Assembly: GCF_011290685.1 (NCBI RefSeq)
Contig: NZ_JAANYN010000009.1
Span: forward strand, 62,001-126,000
Direction: 5' to 3'
Origin: Cyclobacterium plantarum
Lineage (GTDB): Bacteria; Bacteroidota; Bacteroidia; Cytophagales; Cyclobacteriaceae
DNA length: 64,000 nt
This document shows, piece after piece, positions 52,085 to 62,056 of the stretch (its first letter is position 1; every line of letters starts with the position of its first letter). Position numbers and translations under genes: made by a program. The notes under the pieces are model-generated. The model was given only the letters and a program-made list of their open reading frames with translations. It was not told the origin of the DNA and did not search any database.

Positions 52085-52429
52085 TTATTTTACTTTTTCA
52101 ACTATAGCTTTGAATGCATCAGGATGATTCATGGCCAGATCTGCCAACACTTTCCTGTTCAAATCAATACTGGATTTCTTTAACATTCCCATAAACTGGG
52201 AATAACTGATGCCATATTGCCTGACACCTGCATTTATCCGCTGTATCCACAAAGCCCTGAATTCTCTTTTCTTGACCTTTCTGTCCCTGTAGGCATACTG
52301 AAGGCCTTTCTCATATTTGTTCTTGGCTACTGTCCATACATTCTTACCCCTTCCGAAGTATCCCTTTGTAGCTTTTAATACTTTCTTCCTTCTGGCTCTT
52401 GAAGCCACGGCATTTACTGATCTTGGCAT
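52085..52429 (-). CDS. rplT: 50S ribosomal protein L20
   Basis: 114-residue 23S rRNA-binding assembly protein. The highly basic N-terminus ([20 protein letters not shown]), [18 protein letters not shown] (about 45-62) and [20 protein letters not shown] are signatures of L20. It ends the thrS-infC-rpmI-rplT operon. In other bacteria L20 represses rpmI-rplT translation through an mRNA structure upstream; no such structure was identified by eye in the ~95-bp rpmI-rplT gap. Confidence 0.97.
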   Translation of the reverse strand: MPRSVNAVASRARRKKVLKATKGYFGRGKNVWTVAKNKYEKGLQYAYRDRKVKKREFRALWIQRINAGVRQYGISYSQFMGMLKKSSIDLNRKVLADLAMNHPDAFKAIVEKVK

Positions 52430-52523
52430 TTTTTTTTAGTTTTTGACCTTTGGTGCTTTGTTCTTTAAAGACTTATCAAACCAAAAATCTGGTGAATTTT
52501 TAACCTTTTTAATTTGATTTTGA

Positions 52524-52718
52524 TCAAATTCTTAGCATTGCTCTTACTCTTCCCTCATCCGTCTCATGAACTTCCCCCATTTTGGTAAGATTTCTCTTCC
52601 TCTTGGTAGATTTTTTGGTCAGGATGTGACTTTTAAAAGCATGCTTTCTTCTGATTTTTCCAGTGGCAGAAAGTTTAAACCTTTTCTTGGCACTTGATTT
52701 TGTTTTTACTTTTGGCAT
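52524..52718 (-). CDS. rpmI: 50S ribosomal protein L35
   Basis: 64-residue, very basic protein of the large subunit. The start [20 protein letters not shown] and the [19 protein letters not shown] stretch are diagnostic. It lies between infC (21 bp away) and rplT, as in almost all bacteria. Confidence 0.97.
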   Translation of the reverse strand: MPKVKTKSSAKKRFKLSATGKIRRKHAFKSHILTKKSTKRKRNLTKMGEVHETDEGRVRAMLRI

Positions 52719-52739
52719 TACCGTATATGATTAGTTAAA

Positions 52740-53294
52740 TTATTTCTTACCAGCTTTTGGGGACACAAAGATATTCATTCTTTTGCCCTCCATTTTGGGA
52801 AGTTGCTCTACCTGCCCATAATCCTCAAGGGCCTGGGCAAATCTCAACAGCAACATTTCTCCCCGTTCTTTAAACACGATGGTACGTCCTACAAAATGAA
52901 CATATGCCTTTACTTTTGCCCCGTCTTTGAGAAAACCTATGGCATGGTTTAATTTGAAATTAAAATCATGGTCATCAGTATTGGGACCAAAACGTATTTC
53001 TTTGACTACCGTTTTGGCTGCATTTGATTTGATTTCTTTTTGCTTTTTCTTCTGTTCGTACTTGAACTTGGCATAATCAATCACCTTACAGACAGGTGGT
53101 GCAGCAGAAGGAGAAATTTCCACGAGATCAAGTCCGTTTTCTTCGGCAAGAGCAATGGCTTTATCTGTCGCCATGACGGCATTGCCCCCCTCTACAAAAT
53201 CCCCCACAACCCTGACCTCTCTGGCCCTGATTTTTGAATTTACCTTATATGGTTCCTCTTGTCTCGGAGTATACGTTCTTTTTCCTCTCAAAAT
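52740..53294 (-). CDS. infC: Translation initiation factor IF-3 with non-AUG start
   Basis: IF-3, which prevents premature 70S formation and checks the start codon. The N domain contains [20 protein letters not shown], and the C domain contains [17 protein letters not shown] and [16 protein letters not shown]. There is no upstream ATG. The frame opens after a TAA with ATA, ACT, ATT and TTG codons before AGA-GGA-AAA-AGA. The ATT at 53292-53294 aligns with the ATT start of E. coli infC (followed by KGGKR), so I place the start there; TTG at 53289-53291 is the alternative. A non-AUG start is the basis of IF-3 autoregulation in E. coli. It lies between thrS and rpmI. Confidence 0.92.
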   Translation of the reverse strand: MLRGKRTYTPRQEEPYKVNSKIRAREVRVVGDFVEGGNAVMATDKAIALAEENGLDLVEISPSAAPPVCKVIDYAKFKYEQKKKQKEIKSNAAKTVVKEIRFGPNTDDHDFNFKLNHAIGFLKDGAKVKAYVHFVGRTIVFKERGEMLLLRFAQALEDYGQVEQLPKMEGKRMNIFVSPKAGKK

Positions 53295-53376
53295 AGTTAT
53301 GGTTGTTGTTTAAAGTTTCAATCTGCAAATATCTAATAATTTTTTAAATATTAAAAACCAACAAATTATTATACTG

Positions 53377-55332
53377 TTATTTATTCAATGATTCCCTGAT
53401 GATTCCCTGAAAGTAAGCCACAAAATCCTCCAGCTTGAAGCTTCCCATATCCCCTTCACCGTGCTTTCGTAAGGAAAGCTCATTTTCTTCCTGCTCCTTT
53501 TCACCTACGATAACCATGAATGGAATCTTTTTCACTTCTGCATCTCTGATTTTCCGGCCAATTTTCTCATCCCTGTTGTCAATTTCCCCGGAAATACCAT
53601 TATCTCCTAGCAAAGATTTGACCTTGGCCGCATAGGTAGCAAATTTTTCGGAAATCGGCAAGATCACCAATTGCTCCGGCGCAAGCCAAAGTGGGAAATT
53701 CCCTGCGCAATGCTCAATAAGCACTGCCACAAAACGCTCCAGTGAGCCAAAAGGTGCCCGGTGGATCATCACTGGTCGGTGTTTCTGGTTGTCAGAACCG
53801 GTATATTCCAGCTCAAAGCGCTCAGGCAACTGGTAATCTACCTGAATGGTACCCAATTGCCAGCTTCTTCCCAGGGCATCCTTGACCATGAAATCTAGCT
53901 TTGGCCCGTAAAAAGCCGCCTCCCCAAGTTCAGTGACCGTCTGCAGCCCTTTTTCGGAAGCGGCTTCAATAATGGCTGCTTCCGCTTTGTTCCAGGCCTC
54001 CCCCTCTCCAATGTACTTCTCCATGTTTTCAGGATCCCGGAGTGAAATCTGCGCTGTGTAATCATTAAAGCCCAGGGCTTTGAATACATACAAGACCAGA
54101 TCGATGACTTTGATAAATTCCTCTTTTACCTGATCCTGACGGCAAAAGATGTGTGCATCATCCTGGGTAAAGCCCCTCACTCTGGTCAAGCCATGCAGTT
54201 CACCGCTTTGTTCGTACCGGTACACGGTGCCAAATTCGGCATACCTTACCGGCAGGTCTTTGTAGGACCTGGGCTTGCTTTTATAAATCTCACAATGGTG
54301 GGGGCAATTCATGGGTTTCAGCAAAAACTCCTCCCCTTCATGGGGTGTGGTGATGGGCTGAAAGGAGTCCTTGCCATATTTTTCATAATGGCCCGAAGTC
54401 TCATACAGGGCTTTGTGACCTATGTGTGGGGTAATCACCTGCTGGTAACCGGAATGATCCTGCTCCTTTTTCAGGAAATTGACCAGTCGCTCACGAAGCA
54501 GTGTGCCCTTGGGAAGCCATAAGGGCAAACCCATACCCACCTTTTCCGAAAAGGTAAACAAGTCCAACTCCTTGCCCAACTTACGGTGATCCCGTTTTTT
54601 GGCCTCTTCCAGCATCTCCAGGTATTCCTTCAATTCTTTGGCTTTGGGAAAGGTAATGCCGTAAATCCGGGTAAGCATTTTGTTTTTTTCATCGCCACGC
54701 CAGTATGCCCCTGCGATATTGAGCAATTTCACGGCTTTCACAAATCCCGTATTCGGGATGTGTGGCCCACGGCAAAGATCGGTAAATTCACCCTGCTTGT
54801 AAAAGGTAATGGAGCCATCTTCCAGCCTGTCCAAAAGGTCAAGCTTGTATTCGTCTCCTTTGTTTTGGTAATAACTGACCGCTTCATCCTTCGAAATTTC
54901 CCTGCGGATGTATTCATTTTTTTGCCGGGCCAATTCCACCATTTTGGCTTCAATTTTTTCCAACTCTGCCCCTTCAAGGGTCATGTCTCCAAAATCCACA
55001 TCGTAGTAAAACCCCTGAGCTATCGGAGGCCCGATACCAAATTTAATTCCGGGATAAAGGGCTTCCAGTGCCTCAGCCAAAAGGTGGGCAGAAGAATGCC
55101 AAAAAGTGGATTTTCCTTCCTTATCGTTCCAGGTAAGCAGGGAAATGCTCACATCTTTATTTATCGGCCGTGTAGCATCCCATACCTCACCATCTACCTT
55201 TGCTGCCAGAACATTCCGGGCCAGGCCCTCGCTAATACTCCTGGCGATATCCAGGCCGGTAACTCCCTTTTCAAATATCCTGACAGATTGGTCGGGAAAG
55301 GTTACATTGATTTCATTTTCGGATTTTGACAT
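53377..55332 (-). CDS. thrS: Threonyl-tRNA synthetase
   Basis: 651-residue class II aminoacyl-tRNA synthetase. An N-terminal TGS domain (about residues 1-62) precedes the editing domain with [20 protein letters not shown] and [23 protein letters not shown]. The catalytic core includes [21 protein letters not shown] (zinc-binding Cys and His near 340-360), [14 protein letters not shown] (motif 2), and the late [18 protein letters not shown] (motif 3). The C-terminal anticodon-binding domain starts near [12 protein letters not shown]. It leads the thrS-infC-rpmI-rplT operon with an 80-bp gap before infC. Confidence 0.97.
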   Translation of the reverse strand: MSKSENEINVTFPDQSVRIFEKGVTGLDIARSISEGLARNVLAAKVDGEVWDATRPINKDVSISLLTWNDKEGKSTFWHSSAHLLAEALEALYPGIKFGIGPPIAQGFYYDVDFGDMTLEGAELEKIEAKMVELARQKNEYIRREISKDEAVSYYQNKGDEYKLDLLDRLEDGSITFYKQGEFTDLCRGPHIPNTGFVKAVKLLNIAGAYWRGDEKNKMLTRIYGITFPKAKELKEYLEMLEEAKKRDHRKLGKELDLFTFSEKVGMGLPLWLPKGTLLRERLVNFLKKEQDHSGYQQVITPHIGHKALYETSGHYEKYGKDSFQPITTPHEGEEFLLKPMNCPHHCEIYKSKPRSYKDLPVRYAEFGTVYRYEQSGELHGLTRVRGFTQDDAHIFCRQDQVKEEFIKVIDLVLYVFKALGFNDYTAQISLRDPENMEKYIGEGEAWNKAEAAIIEAASEKGLQTVTELGEAAFYGPKLDFMVKDALGRSWQLGTIQVDYQLPERFELEYTGSDNQKHRPVMIHRAPFGSLERFVAVLIEHCAGNFPLWLAPEQLVILPISEKFATYAAKVKSLLGDNGISGEIDNRDEKIGRKIRDAEVKKIPFMVIVGEKEQEENELSLRKHGEGDMGSFKLEDFVAYFQGIIRESLNK

Positions 55333-55890
55333 GCTTTCGCTTTCTGTTTAACCTACACCTTTACAAACAGGTGATTTTAACGGACTGCAAATATGCACAT
55401 TCGGGAGGGGAAAAAAAAGAGGAAGCCGGGCTTATCACTGGGATTGGGATAATGGGGGCTGGATTGGCTGGGATTTAGCTAGTCTTGGCAGATACCTTAA
55501 GAAACAAACTGCTATTCGATGCCGAAGCCTGAAGGGCTTCAACCACAATAACCCTAGGCGCAACCCGGGGTTTTGAATCAGACCAAAAAATTTGTGTAAA
55601 TCTGTGGCTATCTTTGGTGAATTTATCCCTAAATTAAACCGCTCTGCGGAATTTGTAATTCCGTGGTACAGATGAAGGGGATTTGTAATCCCCGGACGTA
55701 TTTGAAAAAATAATAATCCTCCGCCCTCCTTTGCGGTGAAGGGATTTTGTGTGCAATGGCTTTGGTGTCTCCGTAATCAGGATTGCAAATCCTGTTTATC
55801 TGGATTCGACATTGCAAATGTCGAACAGCAGGGCAAACACCTTAAAACACCCTATAAGCCAGCTCCTAACGCCCTCTGAGTCCCTTCTAT
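55333..55890. other. Gene-free region between thrS and the yefM-yoeB locus
   Basis: About 560 bp with no convincing gene. It contains the hairpin cluster at 55647-55825 and a GC-richer stretch (near 55528-55575) with ACCCTAGGCGCAACCCGGGG-like sequence of a type that looks like a decayed mobile element. Confidence 0.6.
55647..55825. repeat. REP-like cluster of four short hairpins with shared loop sequence
   Basis: Four perfect inverted repeats: CGGAAT-TTGTA-ATTCCG (55647-55663), GGGGAT-TTGTA-ATCCCC (55677-55693), CAGGAT-TGCAA-ATCCTG (55778-55794) and TTCGACAT-TGCAA-ATGTCGAA (55805-55825). Loops are TTGTA or its near complement TGCAA, with AT next to the loop in all four, while the outer stems differ but remain complementary. 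This covariation is the mark of REP elements. Confidence 0.75.
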
Positions 55891-56148
55891 CTAATCATAA
55901 TGAAACCTGCATTTTGCAATCAAAATCTCATCTGCTTTTACCTGATAAATCAGTCGATGTTCACCATTAATCCTCCTGGACCAAAAACCGGAATATTTGT
56001 ATTTCAGTGGCTCGGGTTTACCGATTCCATCAAATGGGTGCCTTGCAATATCCTTTATCAGGGAATTAATTCGCTTCAGCATTTTTTTATCCGTCTGCTG
56101 CCAATACAAGTAGTCTTCCCAGGATTCATCCACGAACACTAACCTCAT
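55891..56148 (-). CDS. yoeB: YoeB family mRNA interferase toxin
   Basis: 85-residue type II toxin of the Txe/YoeB family. YoeB cleaves mRNA in the ribosomal A site. The N-terminal DESWEDYLYWQQTDKKMLKRI, PFDGIGKPEPLKYKYSGFWSRRI and the closing HRLIYQVKADEILIAKCRFHYD are diagnostic, including the active-site Glu, Arg and terminal His-Tyr region. Its start overlaps the antitoxin stop by 4 bp, as expected for a coupled pair. Confidence 0.95.
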   Translation of the reverse strand: MRLVFVDESWEDYLYWQQTDKKMLKRINSLIKDIARHPFDGIGKPEPLKYKYSGFWSRRINGEHRLIYQVKADEILIAKCRFHYD

Positions 56149-56399
56149 TCCTCTATCAGGCCTTTTTCAAATGAGGAACCTGAATTAAGTTTGGAGATAG
56201 CCGCATCAAGCCTCTTTTCGTTGGCCTTTGAGGATAATTCATGCTGAGTTGCCGTAAGCGAATTGTACTCTTCCAAGGAAATGATCACTACCCCGGTATC
56301 CTTGCCGCGGTTAATAATCAAGGTTTCAAAATTACCTGTAACACTGTCCAGATATTTTTTAATATTTTTCCTGAAGTCGGATAAAGTGGTTGTCAGCAT
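56145..56399 (-). CDS. yefM: YefM/Phd family antitoxin
   Basis: 84-residue antitoxin from the ATG at 56399 (an in-frame TTG at 56423 would run into the operator). The Phd/YefM DNA-binding domain is seen in TLSDFRKNIKKYLDSVTGNF, followed by LIINRGKDTGVVIISLEEYNSL. The C-terminal acidic tail would neutralise YoeB. Antitoxin precedes toxin with a 4-bp overlap. The upstream palindrome at 56413-56434 contains the TGTACA core. Confidence 0.93.
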   Translation of the reverse strand: MLTTTLSDFRKNIKKYLDSVTGNFETLIINRGKDTGVVIISLEEYNSLTATQHELSSKANEKRLDAAISKLNSGSSFEKGLIEE

Positions 56400-56412
56400 G
56401 CTTTTAATTATT

Positions 56413-56434
56413 TTTGTACACAAACATGTACAAA
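56413..56434 (-). promoter_or_regulatory. YefM-YoeB operator palindrome
   Basis: TTTGTACA-N6-TGTACAAA, an 8-6-8 perfect inverted repeat about 14 bp before the yefM ATG. The TGTACA core is the recognised half-site of YefM-YoeB operators in E. coli. It is expected to mediate conditional autorepression. Confidence 0.8.
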
Positions 56435-56734
56435 TATACCAAATTCAGGATACCAGGAAAATGTTTCTCAGACAAATGAGCCAACATTCAGATAAAAAAT
56501 GTGCCCTTCCGACATTACTGGGCTATATGAAATTGGTTTGATGACTAACCTTACTCATTCCCATCCAATTTGCAAGGGAATCCAACATGCAAATACCGGC
56601 CTTCGATCTGATAAAGATAATTTGCTTATGCCCCGGCTTTTACTCGGGTGTATTTATTCCAGAAACAACATTAGTGGGAGTGGTAGGAATAACCACCCGG
56701 AAAATTTCGGAAACGAAGCAAGATGCAAGCCGGA
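56435..56734. other. Intergenic region between yefM and parC
   Basis: About 300 bp. It holds the upstream side of the yefM promoter and sequence beyond the parC stop. No credible gene or strong terminator hairpin is visible. Confidence 0.5.
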
Positions 56735-59341
56735 TTAAAACAAGCCCAATTGCTCCTTATCCTCATCATCATCCTCGTCTTTCTTCTTCAGATCAAAATT
56801 GACAGTGGAGCCAACAGAAAGGTTTTCATCGGCTTTGCCCTGCTTTCTTTTTTCTGATTCCACCAACTGCACGGCTTTTACCGCATGGTTGCTCAGCCGG
56901 TTACCAACGGACCTCCAACCCTTTACATCAATGAGCATGTCCATATCGTAAACATTTTCCTCAACCTCTTTTCCCTTCTGCAATTTCACCTTTACCTGTG
57001 GTTGCTTCTCGGTGGTGACCACTATTAGCCGCGAATTTCTGTGGTCAGAAATAAAATTAAACTTCTTGTTTAAGGTTGATGTCTCTATCTGAAATCTTTT
57101 GATAAAGTGCTGCTTGCTGGCCCCATCAAAATAGATAACAGAAACAACCCTTTCCGGATCGAATTTTTGAATCAGCAGCAGGTTTTCCTGATCAAAGCGA
57201 TTGGTCAATTCAAAATTAGTCAGTTCATAATGACCGTCTTTGAAAAAAGCGATGATTTTGTCATCCCCCAGGAAATTTCCCACCAATTCACCCCGCTCGT
57301 CGGTATTGAGTCTGCCCACAGAGGGGTCATAATAGATGTTCAATCCCCCCAAAGTGGAAACTCCTTCCATTTTGAGCTGAATTTTCCGAACAGGATGTTT
57401 GGTCAAAATATTTCCCTGAGCTCCTCTTCCCTTGATTTCTATGTCTTTGAAATCAAAATCGAAAACCTTGATCCTGGCTTTGCTCCCTGCTGTCAGGTAA
57501 ACCGTTATGATTTCGGCTTCTCCATTGGAATTGGCCGTAAAATACAAAATTTTAGACCCTTTGGTCCCTTTGGTAAGCGGATATTCCCGGTCTCTGGTCA
57601 CGCTCAGCACCTGAAACCTTTTGATCATCGCCCTCCCGGTGGCACCATCCAGATACACCAGATTGTAGACCATGCGCTCGTCCCCTTTCCGGTACACTGC
57701 CACATGAATGATATCCTTGCCCACAAATACCTTGTCCTGAATCCGGGACACCTGGCAAACACCATCCTTGCGGAAGACAATGATATCATCCAGATCCGAG
57801 CAATCGCAGACAAACTCATCCTTTTTTAGACCGTATCCGATAAAACCATCTGCCCGGTTCACGTACAATTTTGCATTGTTTGCCGCTACCACATTGGCTG
57901 CAATGGTGTCAAAAGTGCGAATCTCGGTTTTTCTCTCCTTGCCTTTGCCATATTTTCCTAGCAGGTTTTTATAGTATTGAATGGCATAATCGGTGAGGTT
58001 TTCCAGGTGATGGTTTACTTCTTCCAGCTCTTCCTGAAGCTTCCGCATCAGTTCGTCTGCCTTAAAAGTGTCAAATTTGGAAATACGCTTGATTTTGATT
58101 TCAGTGAGCCGAATGATGTCGTCCCGGGTAATTTCTCTGTAAAATTCGGGTTTAAAGGGTTCCAGTCCTTTATCGATGGTTTCGATAACTGCTTCCCAGG
58201 TTTCGCATTCTTCGATGTCCCGGTAGATCCTATTTTCTATAAAAATCTTTTCGAGAGAAGAAAAAAGCAACTTCTCCATCAATTCCCCTTTACGGATTTC
58301 CAGCTCCCGGTTCAGCAGGGTTTTGGTCTGATGGGTATTGTATTCCAAAATTTCATTTACCGTCAGGAAAACGGGTTTTTCCTCGATGATCACGCAGGCG
58401 TTGGGCGAAATGCTCACCTCGCAATCGGTGAACGCGTACAGCGCATCAATGGTCATGTTGGGAGATTGTCCGGAAGCCAATTGTACCTGGATTTCCACCT
58501 CCTTGGCCGTATTGTCCACTACTTTTTTGATCTTGATCTTGCCTTTATCATTGGCTTTGATTATAGATTCGATCAGGGAGTTGGTGGTGGTACCGTAGGG
58601 AATATCTTTGATCAGCAAGGTCTTGCTGTCCTCTTCTTCAATTTTGGCACGGACCTTTACCCTTCCTCCACGCAGACCTTCATTGTATTCGGAAAAATCG
58701 GCCAGTCCACCAGTGTTGAAATCAGGAAGCAGGTTGGTTTTTTTGCCTTTGAGAATTTGTATGGATCCTTCGATCAGTTCACAGAAATTATGTGGGAGGA
58801 TTTTGGTGCTCAAGCCCACGGCTATACCCTCCACTCCCTGCGCCAGCAGCAAGGGGAATTTTACCGGCAGGGTTACGGGTTCCTTTTTTCTTCCGTCGTA
58901 GGACAACTGCCATTCCGTAGTTTGCGGATTGAAAACCACCTCCAGGGCAAACTTGGATAGCCTGGCTTCAATGTACCGGGCCGCAGCAGCACCATCACCG
59001 GTACGTACATCTCCCCAGTTACCCTGTGTTTCGATCAATAGGTCCTTTTGCCCCAGGTTCACAATGGCATCGCCTATAGAAGCATCTCCATGAGGATGGT
59101 ATTGCATAGACTGTCCAATAATGTTGGCCACCTTGTTAAATCGTCCATCATCCATTTCCTTCATGGCGTGTAGGATGCGGCGCTGCACGGGTTTAAGCCC
59201 GTCTTCTATGGCCGGAACCGCCCGCTCCAGGATCACATAGGAGGCATAATCCAAAAACCAGTCCTTGTACATCCCTGTGACGGGGATAGAATCGTGCAAA
59301 CTTTCGTCCCCGTTTTCGGGGTTTATGTCGTTATCACTCAT
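56735..59341 (-). CDS. parC: DNA topoisomerase IV subunit A
   Basis: 868-residue type IIA topoisomerase A subunit (DNA breakage-reunion). The N-terminal domain carries YASYVILERAVPAIEDGLKPVQRRIL (about 31-57), the quinolone-resistance region HPHGDASIGDAIV (about 82-94) and the active-site Tyr Y123 in ARYIEARLS. The GyrA-box QRRGGKG of gyrase is absent and the C-terminal repeats are degenerate. These features favour ParC over GyrA. The acidic tail ends with EDDDEDKEQLGLF. It lies about 210 bp downstream of parE on the same strand. Confidence 0.92.
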   Translation of the reverse strand: MSDNDINPENGDESLHDSIPVTGMYKDWFLDYASYVILERAVPAIEDGLKPVQRRILHAMKEMDDGRFNKVANIIGQSMQYHPHGDASIGDAIVNLGQKDLLIETQGNWGDVRTGDGAAAARYIEARLSKFALEVVFNPQTTEWQLSYDGRKKEPVTLPVKFPLLLAQGVEGIAVGLSTKILPHNFCELIEGSIQILKGKKTNLLPDFNTGGLADFSEYNEGLRGGRVKVRAKIEEEDSKTLLIKDIPYGTTTNSLIESIIKANDKGKIKIKKVVDNTAKEVEIQVQLASGQSPNMTIDALYAFTDCEVSISPNACVIIEEKPVFLTVNEILEYNTHQTKTLLNRELEIRKGELMEKLLFSSLEKIFIENRIYRDIEECETWEAVIETIDKGLEPFKPEFYREITRDDIIRLTEIKIKRISKFDTFKADELMRKLQEELEEVNHHLENLTDYAIQYYKNLLGKYGKGKERKTEIRTFDTIAANVVAANNAKLYVNRADGFIGYGLKKDEFVCDCSDLDDIIVFRKDGVCQVSRIQDKVFVGKDIIHVAVYRKGDERMVYNLVYLDGATGRAMIKRFQVLSVTRDREYPLTKGTKGSKILYFTANSNGEAEIITVYLTAGSKARIKVFDFDFKDIEIKGRGAQGNILTKHPVRKIQLKMEGVSTLGGLNIYYDPSVGRLNTDERGELVGNFLGDDKIIAFFKDGHYELTNFELTNRFDQENLLLIQKFDPERVVSVIYFDGASKQHFIKRFQIETSTLNKKFNFISDHRNSRLIVVTTEKQPQVKVKLQKGKEVEENVYDMDMLIDVKGWRSVGNRLSNHAVKAVQLVESEKRKQGKADENLSVGSTVNFDLKKKDEDDDEDKEQLGLF

Positions 59342-59549
59342 ATTTTATTCAAATAACTCCAATCCATAATTCATTCAGCCGTAAAATATCACGTCAAAGA
59401 TATACCACGGATTACTTTCTGCATAACTGGATTATCAAAGATCTTATACATCTAGAAAAACCATAGGTCCTTACCTTTTCATAAAAAATGAAATAAAGGA
59501 GGTTGTTTCACAAAAAGTGAAATACCCTAACTTAAATGCCCACCAGTCA

Positions 59550-61451
59550 TCAGACTGCCTCGGTCTCCTCCTCTTCCGTTGTCTTTACCGCCGGATCATC
59601 AAAAACGATGTCTTTTTCTATTTTCAGGTTATCGATGATGAAAGTTTGCCGGTTAGGGGTATTTTTGCCCATATAAAATCCCAGCAGGTCTGCAATTTTG
59701 GTCTCCTTATTTAGAATAATCGGCTCAAGACGGATATCTTCTCCAATAAACCCGCCAAACTCTCCGGGCGATATCTCTCCCAAACCCTTAAACCGGGTTA
59801 TTTCAGCCGTTTTACCCAATTTATGGATGGCCCGCTGCCGTTCTTCATCGGTGTAACAGTAAATGGTTTCCTTTTTATTCCTGACCCTGAACAGGGGCGT
59901 ATCCAGAATATACAGGTGCCCATTCTTGACCAGATCAGGAAAAAATTGCAGGAAATAGGTCATGATCAGCAGGCGGATGTGCATGCCGTCCACATCGGCA
60001 TCAGTGGCAATCACGATTTTACGGTAACGCAGGCCCTCAATACCGTCTTCTATATTTAAAGCATGCTGCAGGAGATTAAACTCCTCATTTTCATACACCA
60101 CCTTTTTGGTCATTGAATAACAGTTCAAGGGTTTACCTCTCAAAGAAAAGACGGCCTGGGTCTGTACATTCCGGGACTTGGTAATGGATCCAGAAGCTGA
60201 ATCACCCTCTGTGATAAACAGCATGGTACCGTCCTTTAACTCTGCATCCGCCTTATTGTCATCATAATGCACCCTGCAATCCCGAAGCTTTTTGTTGTGC
60301 AGGTTGGCTTTTTTAGCCCTTTCATTGGCCAGTTTCTTGATTCCGGAGATTTCTTTTCTTTCCCTTTCAGATTGCAATATCCTTTTTAGCAGGGCATTGG
60401 CCGTGTCCGGGTGCTTGTGCAGGTAATTGTCCAACTCCACTTTTACAAAGTCATTGACAAAGGTCCGCAGGGTGGGTCCATCCGGCCCAACGCTGTGAGA
60501 ACCCAGTTTGGTTTTGGTCTGGGATTCAAACACCGGTTCCTGCACCCTTACGGCAATGGCGGCCACTACGCTCTGCCGGATGTCAGAGGCATCATAATCT
60601 TTTTTGAAAAACTCGCGGACCGACTTCACAATGGATTCCCTGAATGAAGACAGGTGTGTACCCCCCTGGGTGGTGAATTGCCCGTTAACAAAGGAGTAAT
60701 ATTCTTCTCCATATTGATTGGAGTGAGTAAGTGCGATTTCTATATCTGTGCCCTTTAAATGGATGATGGGGTACCTGCGGCTATCCTCATCTACTTTTCT
60801 GTCGAGCAAGTCCAGCAAGCCATTTTGGGAGTAAAATTTGACCCCATTGAAATTGATGGTCAACCCTGAGTTCAGAAAAGCATAATTCCAGATCTGATTT
60901 TCAAGGTACTCCGGGATAAAATGGTAATTTTTGAATACTGTGGAGTCCGGAGAAAAAACAATCTTTGTACCGTTTCTTTCTGAACTCTTTTCTACCTTTC
61001 TGTCTTCGACCAACTCTCCTTTTTGAAACAAAGCCACTTTGCTCTCCCCTTCCCGGAAGGACTGTACCATAAAGTTTTCCGAAAGTGCATTGACAGCTTT
61101 GGTACCGACTCCATTGAGGCCTACTGATTTTTGAAATGCCCCGGAATCGTATTTCCCTCCGGTATTTATTTTGGATACACAATCGATGACCTTGCCCAGG
61201 GGAATACCCCTTCCATAATCCCTGATTTCGACCTTGTGCTCGCTGATTTTTACTTCAATGGTCTTTCCGTGACCCATCATGTGTTCGTCAATACTGTTGT
61301 CCAGTATTTCCTTTACCAGCACATAAATACCGTCATCCTGAGCACTGCCGTCACCCAGTTTCCCAATGTACATACCTGGCCTGAGCCGGATATGTTCCTT
61401 CCAATCAAGGGATTTGATGCTGTCTTCTGTGTATTGTACGTTAGCTGCCAT
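59550..61451 (-). CDS. parE: DNA topoisomerase IV subunit B
   Basis: About 633 residues from the ATG at 61451 (an in-frame TTG at 61460 is less likely). The GHKL ATPase domain shows [29 protein letters not shown] and [12 protein letters not shown], then [15 protein letters not shown]. The TOPRIM domain contains [13 protein letters not shown] and the [14 protein letters not shown] segment. Length and gene order (parE then parC) fit topoisomerase IV rather than gyrase. The small membrane protein gene ends 5 bp upstream. Confidence 0.93.
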   Translation of the reverse strand: MAANVQYTEDSIKSLDWKEHIRLRPGMYIGKLGDGSAQDDGIYVLVKEILDNSIDEHMMGHGKTIEVKISEHKVEIRDYGRGIPLGKVIDCVSKINTGGKYDSGAFQKSVGLNGVGTKAVNALSENFMVQSFREGESKVALFQKGELVEDRKVEKSSERNGTKIVFSPDSTVFKNYHFIPEYLENQIWNYAFLNSGLTINFNGVKFYSQNGLLDLLDRKVDEDSRRYPIIHLKGTDIEIALTHSNQYGEEYYSFVNGQFTTQGGTHLSSFRESIVKSVREFFKKDYDASDIRQSVVAAIAVRVQEPVFESQTKTKLGSHSVGPDGPTLRTFVNDFVKVELDNYLHKHPDTANALLKRILQSERERKEISGIKKLANERAKKANLHNKKLRDCRVHYDDNKADAELKDGTMLFITEGDSASGSITKSRNVQTQAVFSLRGKPLNCYSMTKKVVYENEEFNLLQHALNIEDGIEGLRYRKIVIATDADVDGMHIRLLIMTYFLQFFPDLVKNGHLYILDTPLFRVRNKKETIYCYTDEERQRAIHKLGKTAEITRFKGLGEISPGEFGGFIGEDIRLEPIILNKETKIADLLGFYMGKNTPNRQTFIIDNLKIEKDIVFDDPAVKTTEEEETEAV

Positions 61452-61456
61452 ATTTT

Positions 61457-61960
61457 TCAACTTAAAATATTACCCGTTCTCACTTGTTTCATTTTGCCTG
61501 CCAAAAGGTAAAAGAGCACCAACACCCAAACCAGCATCAGTACCGGAGCCAGGTAAAAAAAGAAACTGAATTCTGAACTACTGATTTCATTTTGATTACT
61601 AAGGCTGTGGATATAAAAAACAAGCACAGCCGTTGCAATATTGAGTATGCCAATAAATGAATAGATCCAGGAGAGCATTTTATCCCTGTAGGGATCTCCT
61701 ACCGGAAACAGCTTTTTTAATGAAACATTGATTTTCATTTCTATTAATTTGGCTGGTATGATCAAGAGCAGATTATAAACCAAAAACAAAGCCACCGTAC
61801 CATAAAAGAAACTATCCTTGCTCACCTGCTTGAGTGGCATCCCTGCTTCGTTCACAACATAAGTAGCAAATTCAGGCAAAGCCGCATACACATATAACAA
61901 TAAAAACAAAAATAAACCTATGGACAGAAAATAAAACACTTTGGCAAAACGGGTATACAT
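61457..61960 (-). CDS. Small integral membrane protein of unknown function
   Basis: 167-residue protein with four strong hydrophobic segments (about residues 10-30, 48-68, 95-118 and 133-155) and short loops. It has no motif I recognise. It lies immediately upstream of parE on the same strand with 5 bp between, so it may be co-transcribed. A DNA-related role would be guesswork. Confidence 0.7.
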   Translation of the reverse strand: MYTRFAKVFYFLSIGLFLFLLLYVYAALPEFATYVVNEAGMPLKQVSKDSFFYGTVALFLVYNLLLIIPAKLIEMKINVSLKKLFPVGDPYRDKMLSWIYSFIGILNIATAVLVFYIHSLSNQNEISSSEFSFFFYLAPVLMLVWVLVLFYLLAGKMKQVRTGNILS

Positions 61961-62056
61961 GATTTCTCTTTTAATCCGCTAATATAAAAATTAATCCAGT
62001 ACCAAAAGGGGAAATTTCGAGAGGCTTTTCAATGGACCAGGGGTACCCGGGAGTAA

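Noticed and set aside
53295..53376. Riboswitch or T-box between thrS and infC
   Set aside because: The gap is short and AT-rich, with no T-box consensus or stable fold visible by eye.
57977..58960. 327-codon plus-strand open frame antisense to parC
   Set aside because: Shadow of parC; its translation is Phe- and Gln-rich without any domain.
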